DNA from: Anthopleura xanthogrammica | Taxonomy: Eukaryota; Cnidaria; Anthozoa; Actiniaria; Actiniidae | DNA: 64,000 bases | Direction: 5' to 3' | NCBI GenBank assembly: GCA_964019055.1 | Contig: OZ025221.1 | Coordinates: 687,001-751,000 of the forward strand | Part shown: one piece after another, positions 42,789 to 54,481 of the stretch | How positions within the stretch are numbered: position 1 is the stretch's first letter | How the letters are laid out: every line of letters starts with the position of its first letter | Program-made: the position numbers and the translations under genes | The notes under the pieces: generated by a model | Databases searched by the model: none | What the model saw: the letters and a program-made list of their open reading frames with translations, nothing else | Told to the model about the DNA's origin: nothing

Positions 42789-45700
42789 TTAGTCCTTGAT
42801 CTCATTACCTGGAAATAAAACACTGTTGTCTTTTTGGTTTTCTACATCACACGAAAAACGGTTAACATAGTTAGTGTTAGTACACAGTATATGTGTTTTT
42901 GTCTCTAGAGATTTTCTTTCTTCTACAACATGGAGTAGTCTGTGTGGAGAATATATGGTATTTCAGTGCTTGTATCGTAGAAAAGAATTCTTGAGATTGA
43001 AGTCCTCTGAATTCCGAATGACATTTCTAAGATTTTGTTTCTCTACTGAGTCTTTGTAGATCTTTATCAAATAAGAACTTCTGTATAAATGAAATTACCT
43101 GATGATTGGTTCGTGGCTGCTGAACCACTGTCAGTAACCATATCAGATGAAAGTGGCTGTTGGTAAGAAAGATGACATGTGGTAAATTAACAAAAAAAGG
43201 AAGAACCATACAAGGTAAATCATCACCATCACCATTATTATCGCCACCACCATCACCATCACCACCATCATCATTGTCATCATCATCACCATCACCACCA
43301 CCACGATCATCATCATCATCACCACCATCATCATTGTCATCATCATTGTCATCATCATCATCATTATCACCTTTACCTTCAATGCTTCCATACATCATCA
43401 TCATCATTGTCATCATCATTGTCATCATCATCACCTTTACCTTCACTACTTCCATACACTACTTCCGTCATCATCATCTTCATTGTCATCATCGTTATCA
43501 TCATCACCATCATCATCATCATCACCACCATCATCATTGTCATTACTACCACCACCATCATCATCATCATCATCACCATCACCATCATCAATGCCACCAT
43601 TTTCACATCAACGTCATCATGTATCAGTAATAAAATTCATTGATTTTTTTAACTTACCTTGAAGATTCTCCAGTACTCTGGTTGTGCAGTAGAACAGTCT
43701 AGTTGCCCAACATGATACTTTGTTTGCTGGATTGTTCGACTGCCTGACCCCAAATAACAGTTGCATTTGTTGCCACAGAAGAGTTTGGTCCTGATGCTGT
43801 GTATACAAGAACCGAAAATATATTCTTTAAGAAGAGAAAAATCACATGAAAAGACAATTCAAGAGTAAATAAGAAAAAACAAACACACCCCACACAAAGG
43901 TAACTCGAACCTAACCCGACCCAAACAAACAAAAAAAAAAAAAAAAAAAAAAACCCCGAGAAACAAAAAGAAACAAACCAACAAACACTAAAAATGAAAG
44001 AAAATTAACCAGAAGAACAAGAAGAACAACAGAAATGAACAAATCAAATTCCGTCCAATAGCAAATGGGACATTATGATACACGATGGAATTTTCAAAAT
44101 TAGTTGGAAATTGAATTTCGAAATCTTTACAATATTTTTCCTTACGTTTTCTTTAAGAAAGGGTTGTTTATGATTTCCCAAAGCACTGGATCATTGTGCT
44201 TGATGGTAACGGATGGAGGATTTCCGTCATCAAAGGTTAACATTGCATCACACCAAGGCCCATTTGGACAATCATACTTGTTCAAAATGCTGTAGAGATT
44301 TTGGTCGTGGTACAGAACTCTCCACTTGCAAGACGTCGAAATAGTTCCCCTTTCAAAATAAGCATGGTTCATTGCAGTAACATTAAACCATTTCCAAGGG
44401 AGATGCCTTTCAGCGAACAATGCTATGCAGCTTAAGCCAGGGTAATGATCTGATGCCGTCTGCAACCCAAGCTGGATGTCCATGTAGGCATTGGTTACTT
44501 CGTAAACCTGGCTATCGAAGTATGCCACGAATTTATTTTGAAGATAAGGATTGTGGATAACAATCAAATAATAACGCGAGGCTTTCTTCACTTTTTGTAT
44601 TGACGATAGAATAAAGTTAATGGCACCTGTGCTATTTTCAGGAATCAGGGAAAGCATATGTGTCAGCGTCATCAATCTAACGATTTCGAGTTTGGCATAC
44701 GATTCAAGGTATGCCAAAAACCTTTTTGCGTCAGCAGGGCTATTACTATTAATTAGCACTTTCATATGGTTTCGGAAGAGGTTTATGAATCGGGATCCAT
44801 TTATGTATAACTTCCTAATCCTGTCATGTAATCTAGTAGCATTGCTTGGACTTATTTTGTCCTTTTCCTTGCCTGCACTGTCGAGAAGCATTTTAAAATC
44901 TAAATATGTTTGGCCGAATGCATTGCTGTTGAGAGGAATGTCGTTATTATAGTAACTTGCCATTATATTTGCAATATCATGCGATATGATATCTCTTATA
45001 GAATAGCACACTATATTCTCGCCAAGCAGATTCATCCAGCTTGTGGTGAACATAGCTGGTATGCTAACGATGTGGCGATTTGAAGATAACAGTTGATGTA
45101 ACTTGTCCATCATGTTTAGAACAGCAAGGAAGGCAGCCGTGGAGTCTTGCTTCGCGTTACTTAAATCCCCGATGCTGCTTGCCACCACTCTCAGTGCTAT
45201 AGCTCTTTCTTCTCGGACCTCTAGAGTCTGATTGTCCCAGTCTTTGACAAGGCTTGAATGCATCCTCTTCGCGCGTGTAGCAGCATCTCCTTGAAAATCT
45301 TTTAATGTCGTATTCAGTTCATCGACGAGAGGCTCGACATGTTTAACTTCATCAAAAAATATTTATCGATTAATGAATATGACATAAAGGCCAAGCGTTA
45401 TATTACTATTTCTTATGACAATTGCAGTAAAATGGTTTAACCACTGCCTCGTTGGTTAGAAGGTTAGTCGAAAAACGAATCCCCCCCCCCCCCGCCGTGC
45501 ACGAAAGCACGTTTTCCACGATTTACAAGCGTTTTAGTGAGTTTAGTTTGTTTTTTAAGTTACAAGAACTGACCGAAATTTTAAAATATTATCACTTTTT
45601 ATGTTACTTTTTCAGGCAAAGTTTTAAAGTCAAATGTGCATATTCTATAATTGAACAAAGGCATTTTGGGAATAATTTGCATGAATATCGTACGAGCATG

Positions 45701-46130
45701 CGCAGATGCCTCGTGATGACCTCTTCACTGTTTTTGTGTGTACGTGTTTTGTAAATTGATGTGAATTGAAGACGAGTCATCTCTAACCTATCAGATGAAT
45801 GCGTTTAATCACGAGACCTGATTGATCACGTGATGTTTGCTGCTTCCCGGGTAGAAAAAGAGATGACTTACAAAAATATCTCGGATCAATTCTGTATATT
45901 CTTTTTTCTCCTGTGCTTTCTTGATGAAAATCGTCGTTCATTCTGTTGTCCTCTGCCTTATCTCGTTCCTTCAATCCTACAAGACATAAATAAACCGAAG
46001 AAAAATCCTACCATACCATATATAAAAATATTATGTCACAGAAGATTGGAAACGTTGGAATTTGACCATCGATACCTTCGTTATGGACGACCAATCCCGT
46101 GAACAAAAAAACCAGCAAAATCGTCTTCAT
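42789..46130 (-). CDS. Secreted multi-exon protein, paralogue copy 3 (intact, shortened tail)
   Basis: Minus-strand exons: 46076-46130 (signal peptide MKTILLVFLFTGLV), 45881-45976 (propeptide-like, Lys-Arg at 43-44), 44146-45346 (helical region and WKWFNVTAMNHAYF, KYDCPNGPWC motifs), 43658-43796 (FCGNKCNCYLG cysteine cluster), 43099-43156, and a final exon 42789-42841. All phases match, giving about 533 residues with no stops. A deletion has fused the start of exon 6 to the intron 7 acceptor and exon 8, so the acidic tail is shortened but ends at the homologous stop in frame. Intron 1 is 99 bp, as in copy 1. The three paralogues are clearly diverged, so they are not recent identical duplicates. 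Family and function are not recognised. Confidence 0.75.
43215..43605. repeat. (GAT)n-type tract in intron 4 of copy 3
   Basis: A trinucleotide CAT/CAC-rich tract on +, GAT/GGT on the gene's sense strand, in the same intron as in copies 1 and 2. Long low-complexity open frames across it are not genes. Confidence 0.92.
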
Positions 46131-46585
46131 CTTGGACGGCACTCTGTTAGAAGACAAAAAGCATTTTTTAATGTAATCATCATTTAACAAACAAGACCCG
46201 AACTTTTCTTGTTGGCAATCGAAAATATAATTTAAATCCATAATTCAAATAACTTGATTATAAGAAAGATTTTCGTCTTTTCTGTTCATGCATATTCTTC
46301 GTTGAGACTTCTCGCAGCGGGAAAAGACCGAAGAAAACAAAGACCGCTAGTAAAAGAGCAAATAAGAGTGGCTACAAGCTTCCCGAGATCTTTTTTAATA
46401 TCCACGGGAAGCCAACGTTCTCTCCTCGCTTTACCGAGTAAGAACCTAGTTATCACCCTATACAAACTGTTGAATGTTCCTCCACACTTTGGTGTTCGTG
46501 TCTCGAGATGAATGAAAGGGTTGCGTGAGATCTTACCACATAATGTGTTTGTATGTAAAGACATAAAAAATAGAATGAATGAACA
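46131..46585. other. 5' flank of gene copy 3
   Basis: Conserved with the 12030-12455 region of copy 1 on the opposite strand, including CACGGGAAGCCAACGTTC and the putative 5' UTR exon near 46465-46520. Probable promoter and leader region. Confidence 0.45.
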
Positions 46586-46868
46586 TTACTAGTACCAGTG
46601 ATACGGTCAGCCACCCAGCCAATAGTATCCGTTGTATATCGCGCGACTATTGTTCTATTAATGTCATCAATATTACATATGGTGCAGTTATTCGTTCTTC
46701 TATCTTACTAGTACCAGTGATACGGTCTGCAACACAGCCAATAGTATCTATTGTACATGACGTGATCATGGTTCTATTAATGTCATTTAATATTACATAT
46801 GGTGCAGTTATTCGTTCTTCTATCTTACTAGTACCAGTGATACGGTCTGCAACACAGCCAATAGTGTT
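46586..46868 (-). repeat. Satellite B, short array upstream of gene copy 3
   Basis: About two and a third 119 bp units in reverse orientation, matching the relation seen at copies 1 and 2. Confidence 0.9.
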
Positions 46869-46899
46869 TTAATAATGTCATTGATATCACGTTTGCTTT

Positions 46900-47020
46900 A
46901 TAAAATAAATTTATTTAGAAGGTAAAACTCTAAAACGTCTTTGGAATAAAAGTAGAACGTTTCGACCTTAAAGTCATCATCAGTAGTATTGATACAATTT
47001 GTAAATTTTAAATTTTAAAG
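46900..47020 (-). repeat. Dispersed repeat with CTGATGA...GAAACG motif (Penelope-like terminus?)
   Basis: On the minus strand the sequence contains CTGATGA, a short self-complementary GACTTTAAGGTC, then GAAACG. This order resembles the hammerhead-ribozyme-like cores described in Penelope-like retroelements. No reverse transcriptase is nearby. The assignment is tentative. Confidence 0.35.
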
Positions 47021-47085
47021 TTTTACATAGTAAATAAATTTAATATCATTAAATATTACTTATTATTACATGAAATAGATAATGG

Positions 47086-47222
47086 TAATTGAACTAAGTG
47101 GAGTGCAATTTGGTCTGATATCAAACGCGCGATAACAAAATCACACGACCGCGTAGCGGGAGTGTGATTTGTAATCGCAAGTTTGATATCAGACCAAAAT
47201 TGCACGACACGAAGTTCAATTA
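47086..47222. repeat. Foldback element with ~45 bp arms
   Basis: TTTGGTCTGATATCAAAC near 47108 pairs with GTTTGATATCAGACCAAA near 47180, and TAATTGAAC with GTTCAATTA at the outer ends. The centre is GC-rich (GACCGCGTAGCGGGAG). Confidence 0.75.
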
Positions 47223-47739
47223 TCACTTTATTATATCCATTTTGAAATCATACTAGATAGACACTAAATTTGTGATAAATACAAAAGTATTTATTCACAA
47301 ATAGCCAGTATTTTGTTTCTTTTTGTAACAATTCCAGTCAAACTTGAGAAAAGCTACATTTTATGTTCCTTATTTGCTGTAATCTGATTGGCTGATTACA
47401 TACAATCCTGTAATCTGATTGGTTACCTTTTCTAGTGTTGCATTGTGATTGGCTGACAAAAAGATGCGATTCGGACTCAAAATAGTGCGATTCGTGCTTG
47501 AATCAATCTACTGAGAGCCAATCAGATTACAGGATTTGCTAGTGATTTCAAAGTGGATATAATAAAGTGTGATATTGAGTGACATCAAAATGATAAAATT
47601 GATATCCCCACTCCCACCAGTGGCCAGTGGGGATACGATTTATATCAACACGGGTGGTGTCAAATTTCGACTTTTTGCTCAGCTTCTCAAATTCTCTATT
47701 ATTTTTCATTGAAGATTTCATATAATAAACAGAACAATA

Positions 47740-47866
47740 CATGGCCGCTTGGAGATACGAATTTTATCTTCTCGTGCTGATATTATCTCTCACTCGTTCG
47801 CTGCGCTTACTCATGAGAGATAATATCAACACTCGAAGATAAAATTCGTATCTCCGCGCGACCATG
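47740..47866. repeat. Foldback element with ~50 bp arms
   Basis: GGAGATACGAATTTTATCTT near 47752 pairs with the reverse complement near 47836-47855, continuing through TGATATTATCTCTCA to a central ACTCGTTCGCTGCGCTTACT loop. It has the same general design as 47086-47222. Confidence 0.8.
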
Positions 47867-48049
47867 TAATATCCTATATATATATAAAGCGTCCACGATT
47901 AGTGTGCTACTTGTGGCACGCTAGAAGTTTTGACACAATAATAAAGTTGATGTATGTATCTAGACACTACTGTTGTACTGGTAAACACGCCATTCGTATT
48001 TTTCAAACGAACTACATCCGATGCCTCTGTGATATACCTTCCATATACT

Positions 48050-48740
48050 CACACGTGAGGATATCGATGACGTTATTTCCAATGCTCTGATATACCACTC
48101 GTCACTTGTACCCCCTATATACACAGACGAGTGTGTTGACCAAGAAAATACAAGTAACAAGTGGGATATTCCATGGTGTGCTACAAGAAAGCATTGTATA
48201 ACTATCTTATCCCATACCATTGAAAGTACCACTCGTCATTTGTATCCCCTATATACACAGACGAGTGTGTTGACCAAGAAAATACAAGTGACAAGTGGGA
48301 TATTCCATGGTGTGCCACGAGAAAGCATTGTATAACTATTTTATCCCACACCATTGAAAGTACCACTCGTCACTTGTATCCCCTATATACACAGACGAGT
48401 GTGTTGACCAAGAAAATACAAGTGAAAAGTGGGATATTCCATGGTGTGCCACAAGAAAGCATCGTATAACTATCTTATCCCATACCATTGAAAGTACCAC
48501 TCGTCATTTGTATCCCCTATATACACAGACGAGTGTGTTGACCAAGAAAATACAAGTGACAAGTGGGATATTCCATGGTGTGCCACGAGAAAGCATTGTA
48601 TAACTATTTTATCCCACACCATTGAAAATACACCTAGGCCACAATGCCTGATGGGAAGAAATAGTGGAATACCACTGATTATATAACAGCTTTCCTGCAT
48701 TTTGATTGGCTGTATTTTCAATAGTGTTGGATAATATAAA
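48050..48740. repeat. Tandemly amplified MITE (about four ~128 bp units)
   Basis: Units with ACCACTCGTCA(C/T)TTGTA, CCCCTATATACACAGACGAG, ACAAGTGA(C/A)AAGTGGGATA and TCCATGGTGTGCCAC repeat about every 128-133 bp. They are followed by one copy of a second inverted-repeat half (about 48610-48735). The same two halves occur once each, non-amplified, at 53317-53610. No gene. Confidence 0.85.
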
Positions 48741-49480
48741 TTATGATTAGAATGCATTAATTATAATGGTTAAACGATTATGGACTACTCAAATATAAGG
48801 CTATAGCAGATATCAGAGTTACACTCCATATCCTTCAAACAATTGATTCAAGTCGAGGCATTTGGTTCAACAATACAGTAAATGTATAGAAACTGACCCA
48901 AATGCCAGGACTTACTGCAATTTTCATAAATATGCAAACTCTGTAATTGCGAGTTGCTCGTTGGAATTTGGTTTTTCGCTGCCGCCAATCATAAATATAA
49001 GAGGTACCGACTGATTATTTTTGATTGATGGAAGCGATAAACCAAATTTCAGCGTGCAGCTCGCAGCTACCAAGTTCGCATGTTTATGAAAATAGCAGTA
49101 AAGCAATTGCTTGAAACTCTGATATCTGCCATTGCCTTTCGATTTCATCCTTAAAGAGATTCTCGGCAAAAGATTCCAGCCGTAGATTCGGACTTCTCTT
49201 TTCCACTGCTACTTATTATTACCTATACCTATACACCTTACTTAGCTTGGGTGCAGAGGAGGATTGAAGCCTATCCCAGAATGCACCGCGAGATCAAATT
49301 TTCAAGATGGCGACCAGTTTCAGTTGTTGATGCCAAAGAAAAATAAGATAATTTCTCTACATTCTAAAACTTTATTACATTTTTTTTTCAAATAACACAA
49401 AATATATATAAGTTACTGAGTTTCTGTGAAATTTGGAACGTGTCAGCTGAATCAAAGTCACTTATTTTGCTGTTTGTTTT
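48741..49480. other. Intergenic sequence
   Basis: Nothing supported. The segment contains a few short inverted stretches around 48780-49110 (for example GAAACTCTGATATCTGCCAT versus GCAGATATCAGAGTTAC) that may be a decayed foldback element. Confidence 0.4.
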
Positions 49481-49489
49481 GTGGTTGAC

Positions 49490-49659
49490 TAGACTTGCTC
49501 CAAGTATCTCTCGCAATTTTTTTCCGTCGGTAAATCGGATTCAAGTCGTGAACTTCAGGATACGAGAGCTTTCCATTCCCTCGGAAAGCTCTCGTAACCG
49601 GAAGTGCTTTACTTCGTTCTGACGGAAAAAAATTGCGAGAGAGACTTGGAGCAAGTCTA
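49490..49659. mobile_element. MITE with 9 bp target duplication
   Basis: A 170 bp element runs from TAGACTTGCTCCAAG to CTTGGAGCAAGTCTA, with arms of about 38 bp at one or two mismatches. GTGGTTGAC flanks both ends (49481-49489 and 49660-49668). Nine bp suggests a Mutator-like family. An inner GAGAGCTTTCC...GGAAAGCTCTC hairpin is present. Confidence 0.88.
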
Positions 49660-50077
49660 GTGGTTGACACGATACGACAGATTGGAGTTAGCACACTATT
49701 TAACAGCTGTTTTTTTACAAACATTAAGGTCATTTTTTTTCCTAATAACAATGTGATTAAAGATAAACCAGAGAAACTTGCGTCTCTCTCTAAATTTATC
49801 TTGATAACTAACGTGAATTAGTCTAAAAACAACTTAAACTCCTCCCAGGCTGGGAATAGAAGCAGAAAATTGTCTTCCGATACACAGCAAATGTAAGATA
49901 ACGAAATATCCTGGAAAACCGATGCTTAGTATCCAGCAACTTGACACTCCGCTACTTTGATCTTCACTAAGAGCCGGCAGGAACTAAGTGATGACAACAC
50001 GAAAAAGTGATAATTTACTATCAAATGCAATGCATTCTGGGAAAGGCTTCACTCCTCTGGCTTGAGTGTAATATTTT

Positions 50078-50317
50078 CCCATTTCAGACCACGTGTCATT
50101 CTCTTGAGAATAAAATTCTTTGTTTGAGTTGTATCCATATTCATGTGTCTTCTCATGCGCAATCGTTAAAAAAAAGAAATGATACTCTAGGGAATGACAC
50201 GTGGTCTTGAGAATAAAATTCTTTGTTTGAGTCGTATCCATATTCATGTGTCTTCTCATGCGCAACCGTTAAACAAAGAAATGATACTATAGAGAATGAC
50301 ACGTGGTCTGAAATGGG
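50078..50317. mobile_element. MITE with 26 bp perfect terminal inverted repeats
   Basis: The first 26 bp from CCCATTTCAGACCACGTG are an exact reverse complement of the last 26. The interior holds two ~109 bp direct repeats (GAGAATAAAATTCTTTGTTT through CTTCTCATGCGCAA). A shorter relative with the same CCCATTTCAGACC end lies at 54482-54597. It is about 40 bp downstream of the zinc-finger gene stop. Confidence 0.88.
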
Positions 50318-50358
50318 ACAACAAACCGTCCAAGCCAAAAAGGTATAATATTATTTAT

Positions 50359-51465
50359 TTATCTTTTATGCATACGAAGGTGTTCTCTAAGCCCGCTCTT
50401 GTACAGAAACGCTTTGTCACACTGTAAACATTTAAATGGTTTTTCTCCGGTATGAGTTACCAAATGCATCTCGAGTAAAGCCCTCTTGACATACTGGTTC
50501 TCACATTGTGGACACTTAAAAGGTTTTTCCCCGGTATGTTGCGCTAAATGAACTTTTAAAACGTTCTTGAATCCAAAGGATTTTTCACAGAAATCACATT
50601 TGTAAGGTCTAGCTCCAGTATGTGTTCTAAGATGTTCATCAAGGTTCCATTTTTTCACGAAAGCCTTTTCACAGCGATCACACTTAAATGGTTTCTCCCC
50701 AGTATGTCTGCGTATGTGAATACGTAAGTCTCCTCTTCCTGCGAATGCTTTTTCACAGTTCTCAAATGTACATTTGAATGGCTTCTCTTTGGTATGTATC
50801 CTTAAATGGCGGTCATGACTACTACGACTGTCACTCATCTTTCCACAATACGTACATTTAAAGGGTCCGTGAGATTTTCTCTTTTTCGCATGGGTTCTGA
50901 CATGCGATTTGAACTCACTTGCCTTGCAAACCTTGTCGCAGTGTAAACACTCCCTATATACTACTTCAGGTGGCGATGAAGGCTCCGACGAATTTGATTT
51001 CTCGTGAATTTTTTCATGGTTTACGAGTCGTTTTTCCCTTTTGAAAACTTTCCCACAAGTTTTGCACTTCAAGTCTTTGTGTCTGGCTAAATGTTTGGCA
51101 AATCGGTGCACAGACTTGAGTTCTCTATCACAGGTATCACATTTAAAAGATTTCTGCTTCGGGTGAGTTAGGATGTGTCTTTCCAACTCATATTGACTGT
51201 GAACAATCTTTGAACAAAACACACACTTCAGTTCTTCCTCAAAGTGCTTTTTGTTGTGGTTTTCCAGGCTTTTTCCGCTCATGAATGTCTTTAAGCAGTC
51301 CTTGCATTGTAAAGGCTTTGGTTTTGCGTGTGCTTGAACGTGCGCGTCGTAGTATTTTTTATTTGTGAAGGTTTTTTCACAGTTATCACACTTCAAGAGA
51401 CCTTTTTTATTTTCTTCTTTGCGTTTCTTTTTGCAGCTGTTTTCGGATTCTTCTTCACCACCATT

Positions 51466-51499
<34 letters not shown>

Positions 51500-52356
51500 C
51501 CTTCAGCATGATCATGATCACCATCATCACCTTCAGCATGATCATGATCACCATCATCATTATCATCAGTATCATTATCATACTCAGGTTCATAATCACC
51601 ATCATGATCATCAACAGCATGATCATCACCATCACTATCATCATCATCATCGTCGTCATTATGATCATCAACCTCAACATCAGCATCATTATCATCAACA
51701 TCGTCATTATGATCATCATCATCAACATCTACATCATTAGCATCACCATCATCATCATGGTCATCAACATCATGACCATCTTCGTATCTTTGTTGTTGTT
51801 TTTCCTTTTCTTGTCTTTCTAGTTCTTTTTGATGCGTTTTCAGATGGCGAGCGAGGAAACCCTCTTTTTTAAACCCTTTTCCACAAACGACACACAGAAA
51901 CTGGCTTTTATCCCCCTCTCTTTTTCCATCATCATAACCATCATCATCATAACCATCACTATTATCATCACCATCATAATCATCATCATCACCATCTTTC
52001 TCATTCTCTTGCTCAACATCAACTCCACTTACTTCCTCACCCCCCTTCTTATCATAATATACCACTTCTGGCTTATCTAGAATAGGTACAGGTTCCAAAT
52101 CAACATTATCTGCTTCAGAAACACAATAAACTACGTTACCAGACGAAACATACTGCGTCAGATATAAGCGAGGATTATCTTCAGCATTCTGGCAGACTTC
52201 TAACATACTGCTATCAACCCCACTGACTTCAGTTTCACATCCTGTGTGTCTTGTGGTGGTTGGTTGGTCAGTTTCATCTTCTGTTTGTGTTGTTGTGTTG
52301 TGTGAGGGGACTTGAACAGAGTGGTTCAGTGGAGGAGAGTAGTTGCTCTCAGTTGC
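50359..52356 (-). CDS. C2H2 zinc-finger protein, large 3' exon (13 fingers)
   Basis: From a splice acceptor (AACCTAG) at 52357 the frame is open to TAA at 50359, about 665 codons; an internal ATG at 52206 begins the 615-codon part. I count 13 C2H2 fingers. The first (FLCVVCGKGFKKEG) is isolated ahead of a long Asp/His-rich acidic tract. The last five are joined by TGEKPF-type linkers, typical of sequence-specific DNA binding. The protein is probably nuclear. The acidic tract (DDDDHNDD-like) derives from GAT/CAT triplet expansion. Upstream coding exons are needed; one in compatible phase is at 55477-55613. AATAAA motifs overlap the stop region. Confidence 0.88.
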
Positions 52357-52429
52357 CTAGGTTACAAAAGGAAAAAAGGAAATTTCTTGCTTAAAAGAAA
52401 AAACTTCGAGTAAATGAATAATTATTCCT

Positions 52430-52795
52430 TTCTTTCTTTCTTCCTTTCTTCCTTTCTTTCTTTCTTTTTTAATACTTTCCTTTCTTTCTTTCTTTCTTTC
52501 TTAATTCCTTCCTTCCTTTCTTCCTTTCTTCCTTTCTTCCTTTCTTCCTTTCTTCCTTTCTTTCTTTCTTAATTCCTTCTATCCTTTCTTTCTTTTTTAA
52601 AACTTTCCTTCCTTTCTTCCTTTCTTTCTTTCTTAATTCCTTCTATCCTTTGTTTCTTTCTTTCTTTCTTTCTTAATTCCTTCTATCCTTTGTTTCTTTC
52701 TTTCTTAATTCCTTCTATCCTTTGTTTCTTTCTTTCTTTTTTTCTTAATTCCTTCTATCCTTTCTTCCTTCCTTCCTTCCTTCCTTTCTTTACTT
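52430..52795. repeat. (CTTT/CCTT)n pyrimidine tract
   Basis: About 365 bp of TTTC/TTCC tetranucleotides interrupted by TTAATTCCTTCTATCC, within the presumed intron of the zinc-finger gene. Confidence 0.93.
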
Positions 52796-53007
52796 ATTTA
52801 TATCATTTTCATCATTTATTAAGTTATATATTTTAAATTCATTTACACCTAATTGCAAGAAGGTTGTCATATAAAAATAACAAATAGGAATTATTTTTGC
52901 AAAACAGATGTAATTATTTCACTGTTTTGAAGGTATAGACTGATATTTTTGAGATAATCTGGTTGTTATATTACTAAGCAGTTATTCTCATTAATCTAGG
53001 TGGCTTT

Positions 53008-53240
53008 AGAATCATTCATTCATTCATTCATTTACATCATTTATCATTCATTCATTCATTCATTCATTCATTTATTTACATCATTTATCATTCATTTATT
53101 CATTCATTCATTTATTCATAATTCATTTACATCATTTATCATTCATTTATTCATTCATTCATTTGTTTATTTACATCATTCATCATTCATTCATTCATTC
53201 ATTCATTTATTTACATCATTTATCATTCATTCATTCCTAT
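53008..53240. repeat. (ATTC)n repeat with TTTACATCATTTATC spacers
   Basis: Tetranucleotide CATT runs broken by a recurring ACATCATTTATCATTC segment every 45-60 bp. The His/Phe/Ile-rich open frame across it is an artefact. Confidence 0.92.
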
Positions 53241-53316
53241 AATTTTAATTCATTTATGTGTTTTTTTTAGCATTTAATTAATTATTGAACAAATTATTTA
53301 TGTATATGCTAATTAT

Positions 53317-53612
53317 ACAATGATTTCAAGTGGCATACCGTGGAATATCCCACGAGTCACTTGTAGTTTCTAGTATACACATGAGCCTTTAGGCGAGTAT
53401 GTATACAAAGAAAATACAAGTGACGAGTGGGATATCCACAGTATGCCACGAGAAACCATTGTATAACCATTTTATCCCACACCATAGAAAATACAAATGC
53501 GTAGATTCAACACACAGTGCATGATGGGAAGGAAGAGTGAAATACCAACAGATATGCAACGGCTTTCCTGCTTTCTGATTGGCTGTATTTTCTATAGTGT
53601 GGGATAAAATTT
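53317..53612. mobile_element. Bipartite foldback MITE, single-copy relative of 48050-48740
   Basis: The first inverted pair spans about 53317-53466 (arms containing ACAATG, GTGGCATACCGTGGAATA and CAAGTGAC). A second pair, ATTTTATCCCACACCATAGA at 53469 and its inverse ending 53610, follows directly. The same halves are found at 48050-48740, where the first is tandemly multiplied. Confidence 0.78.
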
Positions 53613-53619
53613 CTTATCT

Positions 53620-54480
53620 ATTTTATTCATTTATTATATACATTCATTCTTTCATGGATGACTGTAAAATGGTGGTCCCCTCTCTTTCAGAGATGTTAAA
53701 CATCGAGGGCTACAAGTTTATCAGTTGTGACTGTCGAAGTGTCACTCTCTGTACGTAAATATGAGTTGAAAATATTTTGCAATCCAAGATCCAATATTTA
53801 ATAATTATTTTCTGATGATGAATCTTTCTTATACAATTCTCCATAGGGTTGTTCAAATAGCTAGTTTAGTCTTGATTGAGAAACTTAATTTTTTTTTAAA
53901 TTATAATATTTTGTGTGCAAAATGTCAGCATAAAAATTACTAGTTTTGAATATTAAAATGAAAATTAAAGGATAAAAACTGCAAATTTGTAGTAAAAAAC
54001 ATTTTGCAATCCAACATTCAATGTTAGTATTCTTTCTTAAGTTAGAATCCTTCCAGTTTAGTTTTAGTGTTATTTAGATTTGTACTATCAGTTTCACATG
54101 TTATTCTATATTTCCTATACCTTTTCATTGTTATTTCAAAGGGAAGCGCCTAGCATGGGACTTAGAGTCCTGTTCGCACTTTCCCCATTGGGTAGTGTAG
54201 ATGGCATTTGTAATCTTTTTATTCTTATATGCCCAATAAATATGTAAAGAAAAGAAAAACTGAGGTCCAGTCCTATCCATCAATCTACATGATTCTGAAT
54301 TTTCCAACGAGAAAAATTATCTCAAAAATCAGAATTTAGAAGCAAAAATTAAGTTTTAGGGTTTTAGTATCTTTTTACGAGTGTACAGTAGTTGTAGTTT
54401 TCTTAAAATGAAATATTCATTAACCAAATAAACCAATCTTAAATTACTTAATACACCTCGTTTAAGCTTCAGTGTTTGTT
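53620..54480. other. Intergenic or intronic AT-rich sequence
   Basis: No supported gene. It lies within the presumed intron between the zinc-finger exon and the exon at 55477. A CCAATAAATATG segment near 54233 might be an old 3' end of a retroelement. Confidence 0.35.
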
Positions 54481-54481
54481 G

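Noticed and set aside
51328..51822. Ile/Met-rich ORFs opposite the zinc-finger exon
   Set aside because: They are antisense shadows of the Asp/His-rich triplet tract within a well-supported coding exon.
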